Shown here piece after piece: positions 25,385 to 34,286 of a stretch of DNA of 46,737 nt. Both the position numbers and the translations under genes were made by a program. The notes beneath the pieces were generated by a model. It was not told where the DNA came from. It made no database searches and saw nothing but the letters and a program-made list of their open reading frames with translations. Every line of letters starts with the position of its first letter. Positions within the stretch are counted from its first letter, which is position 1. The stretch is from Ensifer sp. MPMI2T (GTDB lineage Bacteria > Pseudomonadota > Alphaproteobacteria > Rhizobiales > Rhizobiaceae): positions 1-46,737 of the forward strand of contig NZ_SRXN01000043.1 in assembly GCF_004827385.1 (NCBI RefSeq). Direction: 5' to 3'.

Positions 25385-26461
25385 TCAGCCAGCGTGGCGC
25401 AGGCTCATCCCGCTTCCGCCGTCGAAGAGCACGACCTTTTCCGGATTCCAGGAGAAGTGAACGGTCTCCTCGATCTCTAGGTCGGTCTGAGCCGGCACCG
25501 TCGCCTGCAATAAATGGTTGCCTGTGCGAAGCGTGACGATCTTCTCGACGCCATGATTCTCGACGTCGTGCACGCGGGCTTCGCCGGGTGCGCCGCTTTC
25601 GAGGAAGAGATCCTCAGGGCGGATGCCGAAGGTGAGGGGCCGTCCGTCAACCGCAGTGCCGAGCGCCGCGTCAAAAGGCAATCGGTAGCCTTCGTCCGCG
25701 ATAGCCTCGCTGCCCGCAAGCCTCCCTGAGATCAGGTTCATCGGCGGCGAGCCAACGGCGCGTGCAACGAAAGTGTTGATCGGATTGCGGTAGATCTCCT
25801 GCGGCGTGCCGGTCTGAACGAGCTGGCCGTTGTTGAGTACGCCGATCTTGTCGCCCATCGACATGGCTTCTATCTGATCGTGGGTCACGAAGAGGAAGGT
25901 TGCCCCGAGATTCATCTGGAGGTTCTTGAGCTCGGTGCGCAGCGCCTCGCGCAGCTTGGCGTCGAGGGCGGATAAAGGCTCGTCCATCAGAAAGACGCGC
26001 GGCTTGCGCACGATAGCCCGACCGATGGAGACGCGCTGCATCTCGCCACCCGATAGACGGTCCGTCTTGCGGTCGAGCAGATGCTCGATGCGGAGCGTCC
26101 TCGCGGCGCGGGCGACACGTTCTTTAATTTTGGCTGGTTCGACACGCCGGATGCGTGACTTGAGCGGGAATTCGAGGTTCTCGCGGACCGTGTAGCGCGG
26201 ATAGAGCGAATATTGCTGCAGCACAAGCGCAACGTCCCGTTCGGCGGCCCCCCAGTCCGCGACATCCTCACCATCGATGAAGATCTGTCCGCTCGTCGGC
26301 TTTTCGAGCCCGGCAATCAGCCTAAGGGTCGTCGTCTTGCCGGCGCCCGTCTCGCCGAGCAGCACGAAAAACTCTCCGTCGGCAATTTCGAAACTGAGAT
26401 CCTTCAGGGCAGTGTGGGCCCCGAAGGTCTTGGTGATGCCTTTGAGTTCGATATGCGCCAT
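25385..26461 (-). CDS. ABC transporter ATP-binding protein (second of a pair)
   Basis: 358 residues. Walker A GETGAGKTT (about 36-44), signature LSGGEMQRVSIGRA, Walker B VFLMDEPLSALD, and a C-terminal TOBE-like domain (TFGIRPEDLFLE). The ATG overlaps the stop of the other ATPase gene by one base (TGATG), so the two are translated together and probably form a heterodimer. Most sugar importers use one homodimeric ATPase; a dedicated pair is typical of the rhizobial glycerol-type (GlpST) arrangement. Last gene of the operon. Confidence 0.92.
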   Translation of the reverse strand: MAHIELKGITKTFGAHTALKDLSFEIADGEFFVLLGETGAGKTTTLRLIAGLEKPTSGQIFIDGEDVADWGAAERDVALVLQQYSLYPRYTVRENLEFPLKSRIRRVEPAKIKERVARAARTLRIEHLLDRKTDRLSGGEMQRVSIGRAIVRKPRVFLMDEPLSALDAKLREALRTELKNLQMNLGATFLFVTHDQIEAMSMGDKIGVLNNGQLVQTGTPQEIYRNPINTFVARAVGSPPMNLISGRLAGSEAIADEGYRLPFDAALGTAVDGRPLTFGIRPEDLFLESGAPGEARVHDVENHGVEKIVTLRTGNHLLQATVPAQTDLEIEETVHFSWNPEKVVLFDGGSGMSLRHAG

Positions 26462-27570
26462 CAGAGCCTGATCCCGAAAGATGTGCCGGCCGAGCTGTCG
26501 AAGAAATGCGCCTGAGCCGGATTTATCCGAGCCCAGACGGCCTCGCCGGGCCTGGGCACGAAGCCACTTTTCGTCCTTGCCCGCAGCATTTGGGCGCCAA
26601 CCTGCAGGTCTATGATGTCATGCGAACCGAGCGGTTCGATGATATGGGCCTCGACGGGCACGAAGCCCTCGCGTGCTTCCCTCGAAACGAGAACCCCTTC
26701 AGGTCGCACGCCGAGGGTGAGATTGCCGTTTTCGGCCCCAGCGGCGGCAAGTTGGGCCGTGAGACTGGACGGAAAATCGAAGGCGGTTGGAGCACCTCGG
26801 ACGAGGACGCGCGCATGCCCCGCGTCCTCGGAAACCGTCACCTCAGCCATGTTCATGACCGGACTCCCAACGAACTGCGCGACAAACATGTTGGCAGGAC
26901 GTGCGTAGACTTCATGAGGGGTGCCGACTTGCTGCAGCACACCTTCGTGCATGACGACAATACGATCGGCGAGGGACATGGCTTCGACCTGGTCATGGGT
27001 TACGTAGATCGTGGTCGAGCCCTGTTTGATGTGGAGCCGCTTGATCTCGGCGCGCATCTCTTCGCGGAGCTTCGCGTCGAGCGCGCCGATCGGCTCATCC
27101 ATGAGCATCGCCTTGGGGCGCCGGACGAGCGCCCGGCCGATCGCCACGCGCTGCATGTCGCCGCCTGAAAGAGCGGAGGGTCTTTTTGCGAGCAGGTGGG
27201 TGATCTGCAGCGTTTTTGAAACCGCCTGAACCTCGCGCTCGATATCCGCACGGTTGCCACGCGTGGCGCGGAGCGGGAAGGCGATATTCTCGAAGACCGT
27301 CATGTGCGGGTAGAGCGAGAAGGACTGGAACACAAAGGCGATGTCCCGGTGCGACGCCTTTATGTGCTGCACCGGCTGACCGTCGATGAGGATGTCGCCT
27401 TCATCGATCGTTTCGAGCCCGGCGATCGCACGCAGCGTCGTCGTCTTGCCGCAGCCGGACTGGCCAAGCAGAACGATGAACTCGTTGTCGGCTATGGCGA
27501 GATTGAGATTCTTGATGACCTGAACGGCACCAAAGTGCTTCTCAATGCCGCGTAATTCAATCTGCGTCAT
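26461..27570 (-). CDS. ABC transporter ATP-binding protein (first of a pair)
   Basis: 369 residues. Walker A GQSGCGKTT (about 36-44), signature LSGGDMQRVAIGRALV, Walker B AMLMDEPIGALD, and a C-terminal regulatory domain (TLGVRPEGVLVSRE). The start codon overlaps the stop of the small membrane protein gene (ATGA) and its stop overlaps the second ATPase start. Its motifs differ from those of the partner ATPase, so this is not a recent duplication. Confidence 0.92.
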   Translation of the reverse strand: MTQIELRGIEKHFGAVQVIKNLNLAIADNEFIVLLGQSGCGKTTTLRAIAGLETIDEGDILIDGQPVQHIKASHRDIAFVFQSFSLYPHMTVFENIAFPLRATRGNRADIEREVQAVSKTLQITHLLAKRPSALSGGDMQRVAIGRALVRRPKAMLMDEPIGALDAKLREEMRAEIKRLHIKQGSTTIYVTHDQVEAMSLADRIVVMHEGVLQQVGTPHEVYARPANMFVAQFVGSPVMNMAEVTVSEDAGHARVLVRGAPTAFDFPSSLTAQLAAAGAENGNLTLGVRPEGVLVSREAREGFVPVEAHIIEPLGSHDIIDLQVGAQMLRARTKSGFVPRPGEAVWARINPAQAHFFDSSAGTSFGIRL

Positions 27571-27770
27571 GGATTCCTGCTCTCGTCAGCTTTCTGTTCC
27601 GGCGGGACCTTCGACGTGATCATGAAGGCAATCAGTCCGACTAACGTCATCGTCAGTCCGTAGCGGTGGAGGAACAGGTTCCATGGTTGGCACAGCGCAA
27701 TGATGCCGAATATCATCAGGAGCTGCGAGCCTGGCTCGAGATACTTCTGGTTTATGGCACGAAACGTCAT
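27567..27770 (-). CDS. Small membrane protein of the ABC operon, 67 residues
   Basis: The ATG at 27770 overlaps the permease stop (ATGA) and its TGA overlaps the ATPase start (ATGA), so it is a genuine coupled gene. The product has two hydrophobic stretches (LLMIFGIIALCQPWNLFL and LTMTLVGLIAFMI) separated by HRYG, with a charged C-terminus. Small integral membrane proteins occur at this spot in glycerol-type ABC operons of rhizobia. I cannot assign it confidently to a named family. It may stabilise the permease pair or modulate the ATPases; this is inference. Confidence 0.8.
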   Translation of the reverse strand: MTFRAINQKYLEPGSQLLMIFGIIALCQPWNLFLHRYGLTMTLVGLIAFMITSKVPPEQKADESRNP

Positions 27771-28726
27771 TTGCGGATCGCTCCGAAACTCATGCCGCGC
27801 AGGAGATGATTCCTGAGCAGGAAGGTGAAGATGGCGACCGGCAGCAGGAACAGGAAAGTCCCTGCGGCAATGACGGTCCAATCCGGAAGGCCAGAGCCGA
27901 CCTGGCTTGGGATGAAGGGCGGCGCCGTTTGCGCGCGCCGGTTCGTCATGATCAGCGCGAAAGCATACTCGTTCCACGCTGTGATGAAGCAGAATACGGC
28001 GGTCGCGGCGATCCCTGTGGCGGCCTCTGGCAGCACGATCTTGAAGAAGGCTTCCAGGCGCGTGTAGCCGTCGACGAGTGCCGCCTCCTCATATTCCTTC
28101 GGAATCTCGTCGATAAAACCTTTCATCAGCCAGACCGAGAAGGAGAGATTAAAGGCGGTGTAGAGGATGATAAGACCCCAGTGGGTGTCGTTCAGCCCGA
28201 CCGCCCGGTACATTAGGAACATGGGGATTGCTACGACCACGGGCGGGAGCATGCGTGTCGATAAAATGAAGAACAACAGGTCCGCTTCGCCCTTCATTTT
28301 GAACCGCGAGAAACCGTAGGCCGTGAAGGTACCCATGCCGACGGCGAGCACCGTCGAGGTGATCGCGACGATCAGCGAATTCATGAAGCGGTTGGGATAG
28401 CCGGATAACTGCACGTCACCGCGTCCCGAGCGCACGACTTTTTCGCCCCCGTCGAAGACCAGCCGTTCCCACCAGGGAGCGGCGGCATAGTCTTCCGGCT
28501 CCGGTGCTGCGCGCAACTGAGAGCGCTTGGTGAAGAGCTTCACGAAGGGCGAGATCTCCGGCTCGAAGATGACCGTCGGTGGGATGGTCGTCGCGAGGTT
28601 GCGCGGTTTGAAGGCCGTGGACGTGATCCAGTAGATCGGTGCGAGGAAGAGCAGGGTGATGACGAGCACGGCGGCGATCGCCACCCGGTTCAGCGCGCGC
28701 TCGGAGCGAGTTTGGACGGCCGCCAT
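27767..28726 (-). CDS. ABC transporter permease (MalG type)
   Basis: 319 residues with six predicted membrane spans and an EAA loop (EEAALVDGYTRLEAFFKIVLPEA). A periplasmic region between the first two spans is longer than usual (about residues 45-110, PSKRSQL/AAPEPEDYAAAPWWE part), which is seen in some polyol-type systems. Starts one base after the stop of the other permease gene and ends overlapping the small membrane protein gene. Confidence 0.92.
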   Translation of the reverse strand: MAAVQTRSERALNRVAIAAVLVITLLFLAPIYWITSTAFKPRNLATTIPPTVIFEPEISPFVKLFTKRSQLRAAPEPEDYAAAPWWERLVFDGGEKVVRSGRGDVQLSGYPNRFMNSLIVAITSTVLAVGMGTFTAYGFSRFKMKGEADLLFFILSTRMLPPVVVAIPMFLMYRAVGLNDTHWGLIILYTAFNLSFSVWLMKGFIDEIPKEYEEAALVDGYTRLEAFFKIVLPEAATGIAATAVFCFITAWNEYAFALIMTNRRAQTAPPFIPSQVGSGLPDWTVIAAGTFLFLLPVAIFTFLLRNHLLRGMSFGAIRK

Positions 28727-28727
28727 C

Positions 28728-29633
28728 TCAGCGCTCCTTCACCCTGTTGAGATATTTGACGTAAATGTTGGTGATCGCGAGCACCATGATCAGTACTATG
28801 TAGGCGAGTGCGCAGGACCGCCCGGTCTGCCATTCCTGAAACGCCATCTTGTAGAGGCGGATCGAGATCACTTCAGTGGTCGGCTGGCTCGTGAGGATGT
28901 AGGCGAGGTCGAAAGTCTTGAAAGCCTCCATCGTGCGGAAGATGATCGCGATCATGAGTATCGGTGCCACGAGCGGCAGAGTGATGCGGAAGAAGGTGTA
29001 GAACGGTCCCGCCCGATCGATGGCCGCCGCCTCGTAAAGGTGCCTCGGGACGGCCGAGAGGCCAGCGAGCGAGAGCAGCATCACGAAGGGTGACCACATC
29101 CAGATGTCGGTGATGGCGACGGCGTAGAGTGCCATGTCGGGATTTGCCAACCACTCGAAAGAGCCGAGGCCGAGCGCGTAGTTGATGATGCCGAAGGATG
29201 GATCGTAGAGCAGCTTCCAGAAGAGCCCGACCACCGCCATTGACAGCATCATCGGCAGCAGAAGCAGTGTCGTGATCAGACCCTTGAACGGAATTTCACG
29301 GTTCAGCAGCATCGCTGTGCCGAAACCGACGACAACCTGACCGGTAACTGACACGATCACGTATTTTGCCGTAATGGCGAAGTTCGCCCAGATGAAGGGG
29401 TCGTTTAGCAGTTCCCGGTAGTTCTGCAGGCCGACGAAGGTGGCCGGAGCGTTCGTAGAAGCACGAAAGTCGGTGAAAGAGTAGCCGAGAGAGTAGATCA
29501 ACGGGAAGATGTTGAAGACGATCAGGAACAGGATCGTCGGAATGATGAAAAGATTGCGAATTTTGATGTCGCTCAAGCCCCGCGAAGCGGCGCGCGACTT
29601 CGAATCCAGCGATGTCATAACCACGGTGGCCAA
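28728..29633 (-). CDS. ABC transporter permease (MalF type), TTG start
   Basis: 301 residues with the MalF-type layout: first span NLFIIPTILFLIVFNIFPLIYS, and EAA loop YEAAAIDRAGPFYTFFRITLPLV. The start is decided by the ribosome site: GGAGGAG lies 5-6 bases before a TTG at 29633, while the next in-frame ATG (29618) has no purine-rich site and upstream ATGs give an unrelated Arg-rich extension. A hairpin at 29747-29770 separates it from the binding-protein gene. Confidence 0.88.
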   Translation of the reverse strand: MATVVMTSLDSKSRAASRGLSDIKIRNLFIIPTILFLIVFNIFPLIYSLGYSFTDFRASTNAPATFVGLQNYRELLNDPFIWANFAITAKYVIVSVTGQVVVGFGTAMLLNREIPFKGLITTLLLLPMMLSMAVVGLFWKLLYDPSFGIINYALGLGSFEWLANPDMALYAVAITDIWMWSPFVMLLSLAGLSAVPRHLYEAAAIDRAGPFYTFFRITLPLVAPILMIAIIFRTMEAFKTFDLAYILTSQPTTEVISIRLYKMAFQEWQTGRSCALAYIVLIMVLAITNIYVKYLNRVKER

Positions 29634-29746
29634 TGTGCTCCTCCTCCGAGAGCCCAACGCCGGGCGCACTTGCGCCATCCTGTTGCGCATTTCCTGAGCG
29701 CGACGCCGCATCTGGCGCGAGCCCCGTTCGTGGCAAGTTGAAGAAA

Positions 29747-29770
29747 CGGGAGGGAGCCGGCCCCCTCCCG
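29747..29770 (-). terminator. Attenuator-like hairpin after the binding-protein gene
   Basis: CGGGAGGG (29747-29754) pairs with CCCTCCCG (29763-29770), 8 bp, loop 8, followed on the minus strand by TTTCTT. It sits between the binding-protein and permease genes, where partial termination commonly gives excess binding protein. Confidence 0.6.
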
Positions 29771-29784
29771 CGATGTCTTACCCG

Positions 29785-31092
29785 TTATTGGCGGCCGTAC
29801 TTCTTGAAGGTCGCGTTCCAGTCCTTGGCGAGAGCGTCGAGCGCCTCCTGTGCCGTACCCTGGCCGGCCGTTACATAAGGATAGATGCGTTGGTTCATCT
29901 GGATCAGCAGCTCGGCATATTCGGGCGTGGCCCAGAAGTCCTTCACCTTGAACATGGTCTCATAGAAGGCCTTGTTGTAGGGTGTCGCGTTTTGGAACTC
30001 TTCCGACTCCAGCACCTTGGCGCTTGCCGTGTAACCGCCGAGTTCGGCCCAGCGCTTCTGCGTCTCGTCCTTGATGAACCACTCGAGGAATTTCATCGCC
30101 TCTTCCTTGTTTTCGGAATAGGAGACGATGGAAATGCCCTGGCCGCCGAGCGCGGCATACTGGTCGCCATTCGGGCCGGCCGGGTTGGCGAAGAAGCCGG
30201 TGACCTTCGCGTTCGGGTTCGATGCTTCATTGACCAGCGCCGGGAAGAAGGCGAAGTAGTTCATGCTCATCGCTGCGAGGTTCTCGGTTATCGCCTGGTT
30301 GTTCTCCACGAAAAAGCTCTTCGCCCATCCCGGAGGCGTGAAGCCGTAGAGCTCGCGATAGGTCTCCAGAGCCTTGACGTTCTTCTCCGAGTTGATGATC
30401 CCGTCGACCTTATAGGTGCTGTAGTCGCCGAGTTCTCCACCGAAAGAGAAGATGGCGTTCTCTACACCCATTACGAGACCGTCATAGGAGTTGTCGGTGT
30501 AGATCGCTATACCGTAGCGCTTCTGGTCCGGACGATGGAAGAACTCGGCGATGTCGCGCAACTGCTTCCAATCCTTCGGCGGGGCGAGATCATAGCCATA
30601 CTTCGCCTTGAAGGCTTCCATCTCCTTCGGGTCCTCGAACCAATCCTTGCGGTAGGACCAGCCGACCGCGTCGCCCTCGGCCGGGATCGACCAGTACTTG
30701 CCGGAGTTCGCAGGATACTCCGAGTAGTACTTCACCGTGGCAGGTGCCATCACCTCGTTTAGCTTGTGCTTGTTGAAGAACTCGGTGAGGTCGACGTAGT
30801 GGCCGGCCTCCGATGCGGCACCTATCCACTGTGAGTCGCCGACGACCATGTCGTAGGCCGAGCCCTTGGCGTTGAATTCGGTGAAGGCCTTCGTCTGGAA
30901 ATCCGCCCAAGGGGTCGTTTCGACGGTGATCTTCACGCCGGTCTCGGCCTCGTATTCGTTTACGAGCTCCTGGAGATAATTGGCCGGGTCCCATTCGGCC
31001 CAGAAAATCGTCAGTTCTTGCGATTGCGCGGATGTCCCGCAGGCAAACATAAAACTGATACCGGCCATCAGGCCGGCCACTGTCTTGCGCAT
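29785..31092 (-). CDS. ABC transporter substrate-binding protein
   Basis: 435 residues. A Sec signal peptide (MRKTVAGLMAGISFMFACGTSAQSQ) is followed by a family 1 extracellular solute-binding fold (ELTIFWAEWDPANYLQELVNEYE, TTPWADFQTKAFTEF, DMVVGDSQWIGAASEAGHYVDLTEF). AGGGGAGGA precedes ATG 31092; a longer frame from 31116 lacks a site. It is the first gene of the six-gene importer operon. The many aromatic residues (WAEWDP, PTPWADF-like, YWSIPAEGDAVGWSY) suit a sugar or polyol ligand. A GntR-type operator lies 145 bases upstream. Confidence 0.92.
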   Translation of the reverse strand: MRKTVAGLMAGISFMFACGTSAQSQELTIFWAEWDPANYLQELVNEYEAETGVKITVETTPWADFQTKAFTEFNAKGSAYDMVVGDSQWIGAASEAGHYVDLTEFFNKHKLNEVMAPATVKYYSEYPANSGKYWSIPAEGDAVGWSYRKDWFEDPKEMEAFKAKYGYDLAPPKDWKQLRDIAEFFHRPDQKRYGIAIYTDNSYDGLVMGVENAIFSFGGELGDYSTYKVDGIINSEKNVKALETYRELYGFTPPGWAKSFFVENNQAITENLAAMSMNYFAFFPALVNEASNPNAKVTGFFANPAGPNGDQYAALGGQGISIVSYSENKEEAMKFLEWFIKDETQKRWAELGGYTASAKVLESEEFQNATPYNKAFYETMFKVKDFWATPEYAELLIQMNQRIYPYVTAGQGTAQEALDALAKDWNATFKKYGRQ

Positions 31093-31235
31093 AATATTTC
31101 CTCCCCTTTTATGCACAATGCCCGCCTTTGGCGGGCGGTCCGCCTATCAAGTCCTCCTGGTTAGCGCTTCTGCGGCGGGTCCTCCTCGACCCTTGTGCCT
31201 TGTGTCAGATATCAAGCCCAACGAGCCGCAGACCA

Positions 31236-31266
31236 ATCTGGTATTACCAAAGCTAAGGAGCGTCAA
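31236..31266 (-). promoter_or_regulatory. GntR-type operator, second copy, before the ABC operon
   Basis: ATCTGGTATTACCAAA (31236-31251) matches the operator at 21222-21237 at 15 of 16 positions and holds the palindrome TGGTA-N-TACCA. On the minus strand TTGACG (31266-31261) lies 9 bases upstream, as TTGACC lies 11 bases upstream of the first copy. The repressor would therefore overlap the importer promoter. Confidence 0.7.
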
Positions 31267-31458
31267 GGTCCCTTTCTCGTCGCCTTTGTTGCTGATCACC
31301 GCTCGCAATGCCGCGGCGATCCGGAACTTAACTCGGCATGCCTTACCGGCAGTTCAACTAGGAAAGACCTGCCCACAAGCCGCATACATGCAGATCATCA
31401 TGCATATCATTCAAATTGGTCAAACCAGATTCCGCGTTTAGGGCGAGAGTGCGCAATG
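31267..31458. other. Spacer between the ABC promoter and the TetR gene end
   Basis: No gene is recognised here. ATGCA and TGCAT (31388-31405 area) form a small inverted repeat with an 8-base centre; its meaning is unclear. The TetR gene ends at 31459. Confidence 0.3.
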
Positions 31459-32100
31459 TCATGCCGCGGTTTCGGCCTCCCGAATCGCCGCCTCAACCAA
31501 GGCCGCCGCCGCCCATTCTGCGACAGATTGCGCGCGCTCGGCCGAGAGGCCCCAAATATCCTTGAGCACGATCAGCACCTCGACACCGAAAACCAGCGAG
31601 AGCGCTTGAGCGAGCTGCTCGCGGGCTTCAGCGGACACCCTGCCGTCGAGTGGCACGGTGACCTGTCGCAGGAGTTCGACGCGGTGGCCGCGCGTGAGCT
31701 GTGGTTCGTTACCAAGCGTGCCGGCCTGGCGCTGCGCCCACTGGTCAAGCGAGAGCTTGAGCGCCGCCTTGAAGGTCGCCTCGAATTCGTTGATGCGCGG
31801 CATGGCAGTCGCGAGCAGATCGGCAACGCGCGCGAGCGCATCGGGCGCTTCGGATCGCCAGTCGAGGATCGGGCCGAGCGCCTCGTCCACCACCGCATGA
31901 ACCAGCGCCGCCTGACTTGGAAAGTAACGATAGGCCGTGGCGCGCGAAACTTCGGCGGCTTCCGCGACCTCACTCACCGAGGGCGTGATACCGGATTGCA
32001 TCAGCCGCGTGGCGGTCTCCAGCATGAGTTTGCGTGTGCGGGCTCGGGGACCGCGCTCGGCGCCTACGGCGGATTCGTTCTGTTGACGTGAGACATCCAT
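31459..32100 (-). CDS. TetR/AcrR-family transcriptional regulator
   Basis: 213 residues. N-terminal helix-turn-helix SVSEVAEAAEVSRATAYRYFPSQAALVHAVV (about 40-70) is typical TetR; the rest is a helical ligand domain. ATG 32100 has only a weak upstream purine stretch; a start 24 bases further up is possible but would place the operator inside the coding region. The gene is divergent from the UPF0261 gene, and a TTTATGA-N10-TCATAAA palindrome directly in front of its start is the likely operator. It probably represses the plus-strand cluster; ligand unknown. Confidence 0.88.
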   Translation of the reverse strand: MDVSRQQNESAVGAERGPRARTRKLMLETATRLMQSGITPSVSEVAEAAEVSRATAYRYFPSQAALVHAVVDEALGPILDWRSEAPDALARVADLLATAMPRINEFEATFKAALKLSLDQWAQRQAGTLGNEPQLTRGHRVELLRQVTVPLDGRVSAEAREQLAQALSLVFGVEVLIVLKDIWGLSAERAQSVAEWAAAALVEAAIREAETAA

Positions 32101-32103
32101 ATC

Positions 32104-32127
32104 TTTATGATACGCACATCTCATAAA
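32104..32127. promoter_or_regulatory. Probable TetR operator
   Basis: TTTATGA (32104-32110) and TCATAAA (32121-32127) form a perfect 7-bp inverted repeat with a 10-base centre, 3 bases upstream of the TetR start and 78 bases before the UPF0261 start. Its position suggests control of both directions. Confidence 0.6.
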
Positions 32128-32205
32128 TTTGCAAGAGCCGGCAAACCAGCCGGCATGAGGCGGCTTTTCAAGGCAGAGGAGGGCCAGAGCCGCCAAGGAG
32201 GAGAG

Positions 32206-33402
32206 ATGAAGTACATCTACGTCGTCGGCACCGCCGACACGAAGGGGGAGGAACTCGCTTATCTCGCTTCCCGCATCGAGGCGGCGGGCGGCCGGCCTGT
32301 TCTGGTCGATGTCGGCACGCGTCGTCCCACCATTGCGGCCGACATCTCCGCCGAAACCGTAGCTGCCGCGCATCCGGACGGTGCCGCCGCGGTGCTTTCC
32401 GGCGACGACCGAGGAATGGTCGTCGCCGCGATGGGCGAGGCCTTCGCGCGCTTTCTTCCGGCGCGGGACGACATCGCCGGCGTGGTGGGCATCGGTGGTG
32501 GCGGCGGGACGTCGATCGTCACCGCCGGCATGCGTCGGCTGCCGCTCGGGCTACCGAAGGTCATGGTCTCGACGCTCGCATCCGGCGACGTCGCACCTTA
32601 TGTCGACGTCTCCGACATCATCATGATGCCGTCGGTCACGGACATGGCCGGGCTCAACCGCCTGAGCCGCGTGATCCTGCAAAACGCGGCCGAAGCGATT
32701 ACCGCCATGGCTAACCGGCCGGCGAAGGAAACGGCGTCGAAGCCCGCTCTCGGCCTTACCATGTTCGGCGTGACGACGCCCTGTGTGACTGCCATCGTCG
32801 AACGACTGAAGGTCGACCACGACTGCATGGTCTTCCACGCCACAGGTACCGGCGGACGCGTGATGGAGAAGCTTGCAGACAGCGGGCTTCTTTCGGGCGT
32901 GCTCGACATCACGACGACGGAGGTCTGCGATCTTATCTTCGGCGGAGTGCTGCCGGCGACGGAGGATCGCTTCGGCGCAATTGCGCGCACAGCATTGCCC
33001 TATGTCGGCTCCGTCGGGGCATTGGACATGGTGAATTTCTGGGCGCCGGAGACGGTGCCGGAGCGTTATGCCGGCCGGCTTTTCTACCGCCACAACCCGA
33101 ATGTCACGCTCATGCGCACGTCGGCGGAGGAGTGCGCCGCGATCGGAATGTGGATTGGCGCAAAGCTGAACCTCTGCAAAGGCCGGCTCCGGTTCCTGAT
33201 CCCGGAGAGAGGCGTGTCGGCGCTTGATATCGAAGGCGGCGCCTTCTTCGATCCCGCGGCGGATGCGGCGCTTTTCGAGGCACTGGAAGCCACCGTCGAA
33301 ACAACCGACGCGCGCCGCATCGAACGGCTTCCGCTCCACATCAACGATCCGCAGTTCGCCGAGGCCGCAGTCGCCGCCTACCGAGATATCGCCAACCCCT
33401 GA
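32206..33402 (+). CDS. UPF0261 (Tm-1-like ATP-binding) protein
   Basis: 398 residues covering the entire UPF0261 family: GTADTKGEE (8-16) and the glycine-rich GIGGGGGTS (95-103), which contribute to nucleotide binding in tomato Tm-1, then VMVSTLASGDVAPYV, MPSVTDMAGLNRLSR and MTMFGVTTPCV-like segments. Plant and fungal Tm-1 proteins fuse this domain to a TIM barrel; here the barrel is a separate gene 11 bases downstream. The bacterial function is unknown. AAGGAGGAG precedes ATG 32206. It heads a plus-strand cluster with the TIM-barrel, cupin and M24 genes. Confidence 0.9.
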   Translation: MKYIYVVGTADTKGEELAYLASRIEAAGGRPVLVDVGTRRPTIAADISAETVAAAHPDGAAAVLSGDDRGMVVAAMGEAFARFLPARDDIAGVVGIGGGGGTSIVTAGMRRLPLGLPKVMVSTLASGDVAPYVDVSDIIMMPSVTDMAGLNRLSRVILQNAAEAITAMANRPAKETASKPALGLTMFGVTTPCVTAIVERLKVDHDCMVFHATGTGGRVMEKLADSGLLSGVLDITTTEVCDLIFGGVLPATEDRFGAIARTALPYVGSVGALDMVNFWAPETVPERYAGRLFYRHNPNVTLMRTSAEECAAIGMWIGAKLNLCKGRLRFLIPERGVSALDIEGGAFFDPAADAALFEALEATVETTDARRIERLPLHINDPQFAEAAVAAYRDIANP

Positions 33403-33413
33403 AAGAGACCCCG

Positions 33414-34256
33414 ATGCCAGTAATCCCCCGCAAGACCATTCTTGAAAAGTTCCACGGCATGATCGCCGCCGGCAAGCCGATCATCGGCGGTGGGGCCGGC
33501 ACGGGGATTTCGGCCAAGGCCGAGGAGGCGGGCGGCATCGACCTCATCATCATCTATAACTCCGGCCGCTACCGAATGGCGGGCCGCGGCTCGGCGGCCG
33601 GTTTGCTCGCCTATGGAAACGCCAATGAGATCGTGAAGGAAATGGCCCTGGAGGTGCTGCCGGTCGTGAAGGCGACACCGGTACTCGCCGGCGTCAATGG
33701 CACCGACCCATTCGTGTTCATGCCGAAGTTTCTCGCGGACCTGAAAGCTATCGGCTTTTCCGGCGTACAGAATTTCCCGACCATTGGCCTCTTCGACGGA
33801 CGGATCCGGCAGAGCTTCGAGGAGACCGGCATGGGCTACGGTCTTGAGGTGGACATGATCGCCGAAGCCCACCGGCTCGACCTGCTGACGACTCCCTATG
33901 TCTTCAACGAGGACGAAGCGATTGCGATGGCCAAGGTCGGTGCAGACATCATCGTCGCTCATATGGGCGTTACCACGGGAGGCGCGATAGGCGCCACTTC
34001 CGCGATGTCGCTCGACGACTGCGTGAGCGAAATCGACGCGATAGCGGCCGCCGCACGCTCGGTACGGAAGGACGTCATCGTCCTTTGCCACGGCGGACCG
34101 ATCTCGATGCCGGAGGATGCACGCTACATCCTGGATCGTTGCCCTAGCTGCAATGGTTTTTATGGCGCAAGTTCCATGGAACGCCTGCCGGCCGAGGTGG
34201 CGATCCGCAAGCAGACGGAAGACTTCAAGGCGCTTGCCATCAGTACGGTGGTCTGA
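33414..34256 (+). CDS. PEP-hydrolase-like TIM-barrel protein (Tm-1 C-terminal domain homologue)
   Basis: 280 residues. IIGGGAGTGISAKAEEAGG (24-42), LIIIYNSGRYRMAGRGS, NFPTIGLFDGRIRQSFEETG and IIVAHMGVTTGGAIG mark the PEP_hydrolase (TIM-barrel signal transduction) family. Several Asp/Glu/His residues at strand ends suggest an enzyme on phosphorylated or dicarboxylate-like substrates, but no reaction is firmly established. It matches the C-terminal half of the plant virus-resistance protein Tm-1, whose N-terminal half is the preceding gene. The two products probably work as a complex. Confidence 0.88.
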   Translation: MPVIPRKTILEKFHGMIAAGKPIIGGGAGTGISAKAEEAGGIDLIIIYNSGRYRMAGRGSAAGLLAYGNANEIVKEMALEVLPVVKATPVLAGVNGTDPFVFMPKFLADLKAIGFSGVQNFPTIGLFDGRIRQSFEETGMGYGLEVDMIAEAHRLDLLTTPYVFNEDEAIAMAKVGADIIVAHMGVTTGGAIGATSAMSLDDCVSEIDAIAAAARSVRKDVIVLCHGGPISMPEDARYILDRCPSCNGFYGASSMERLPAEVAIRKQTEDFKALAISTVV

Positions 34257-34286
34257 GGCGAGGAAGATGCGGGAGGAGGCCGCGGC

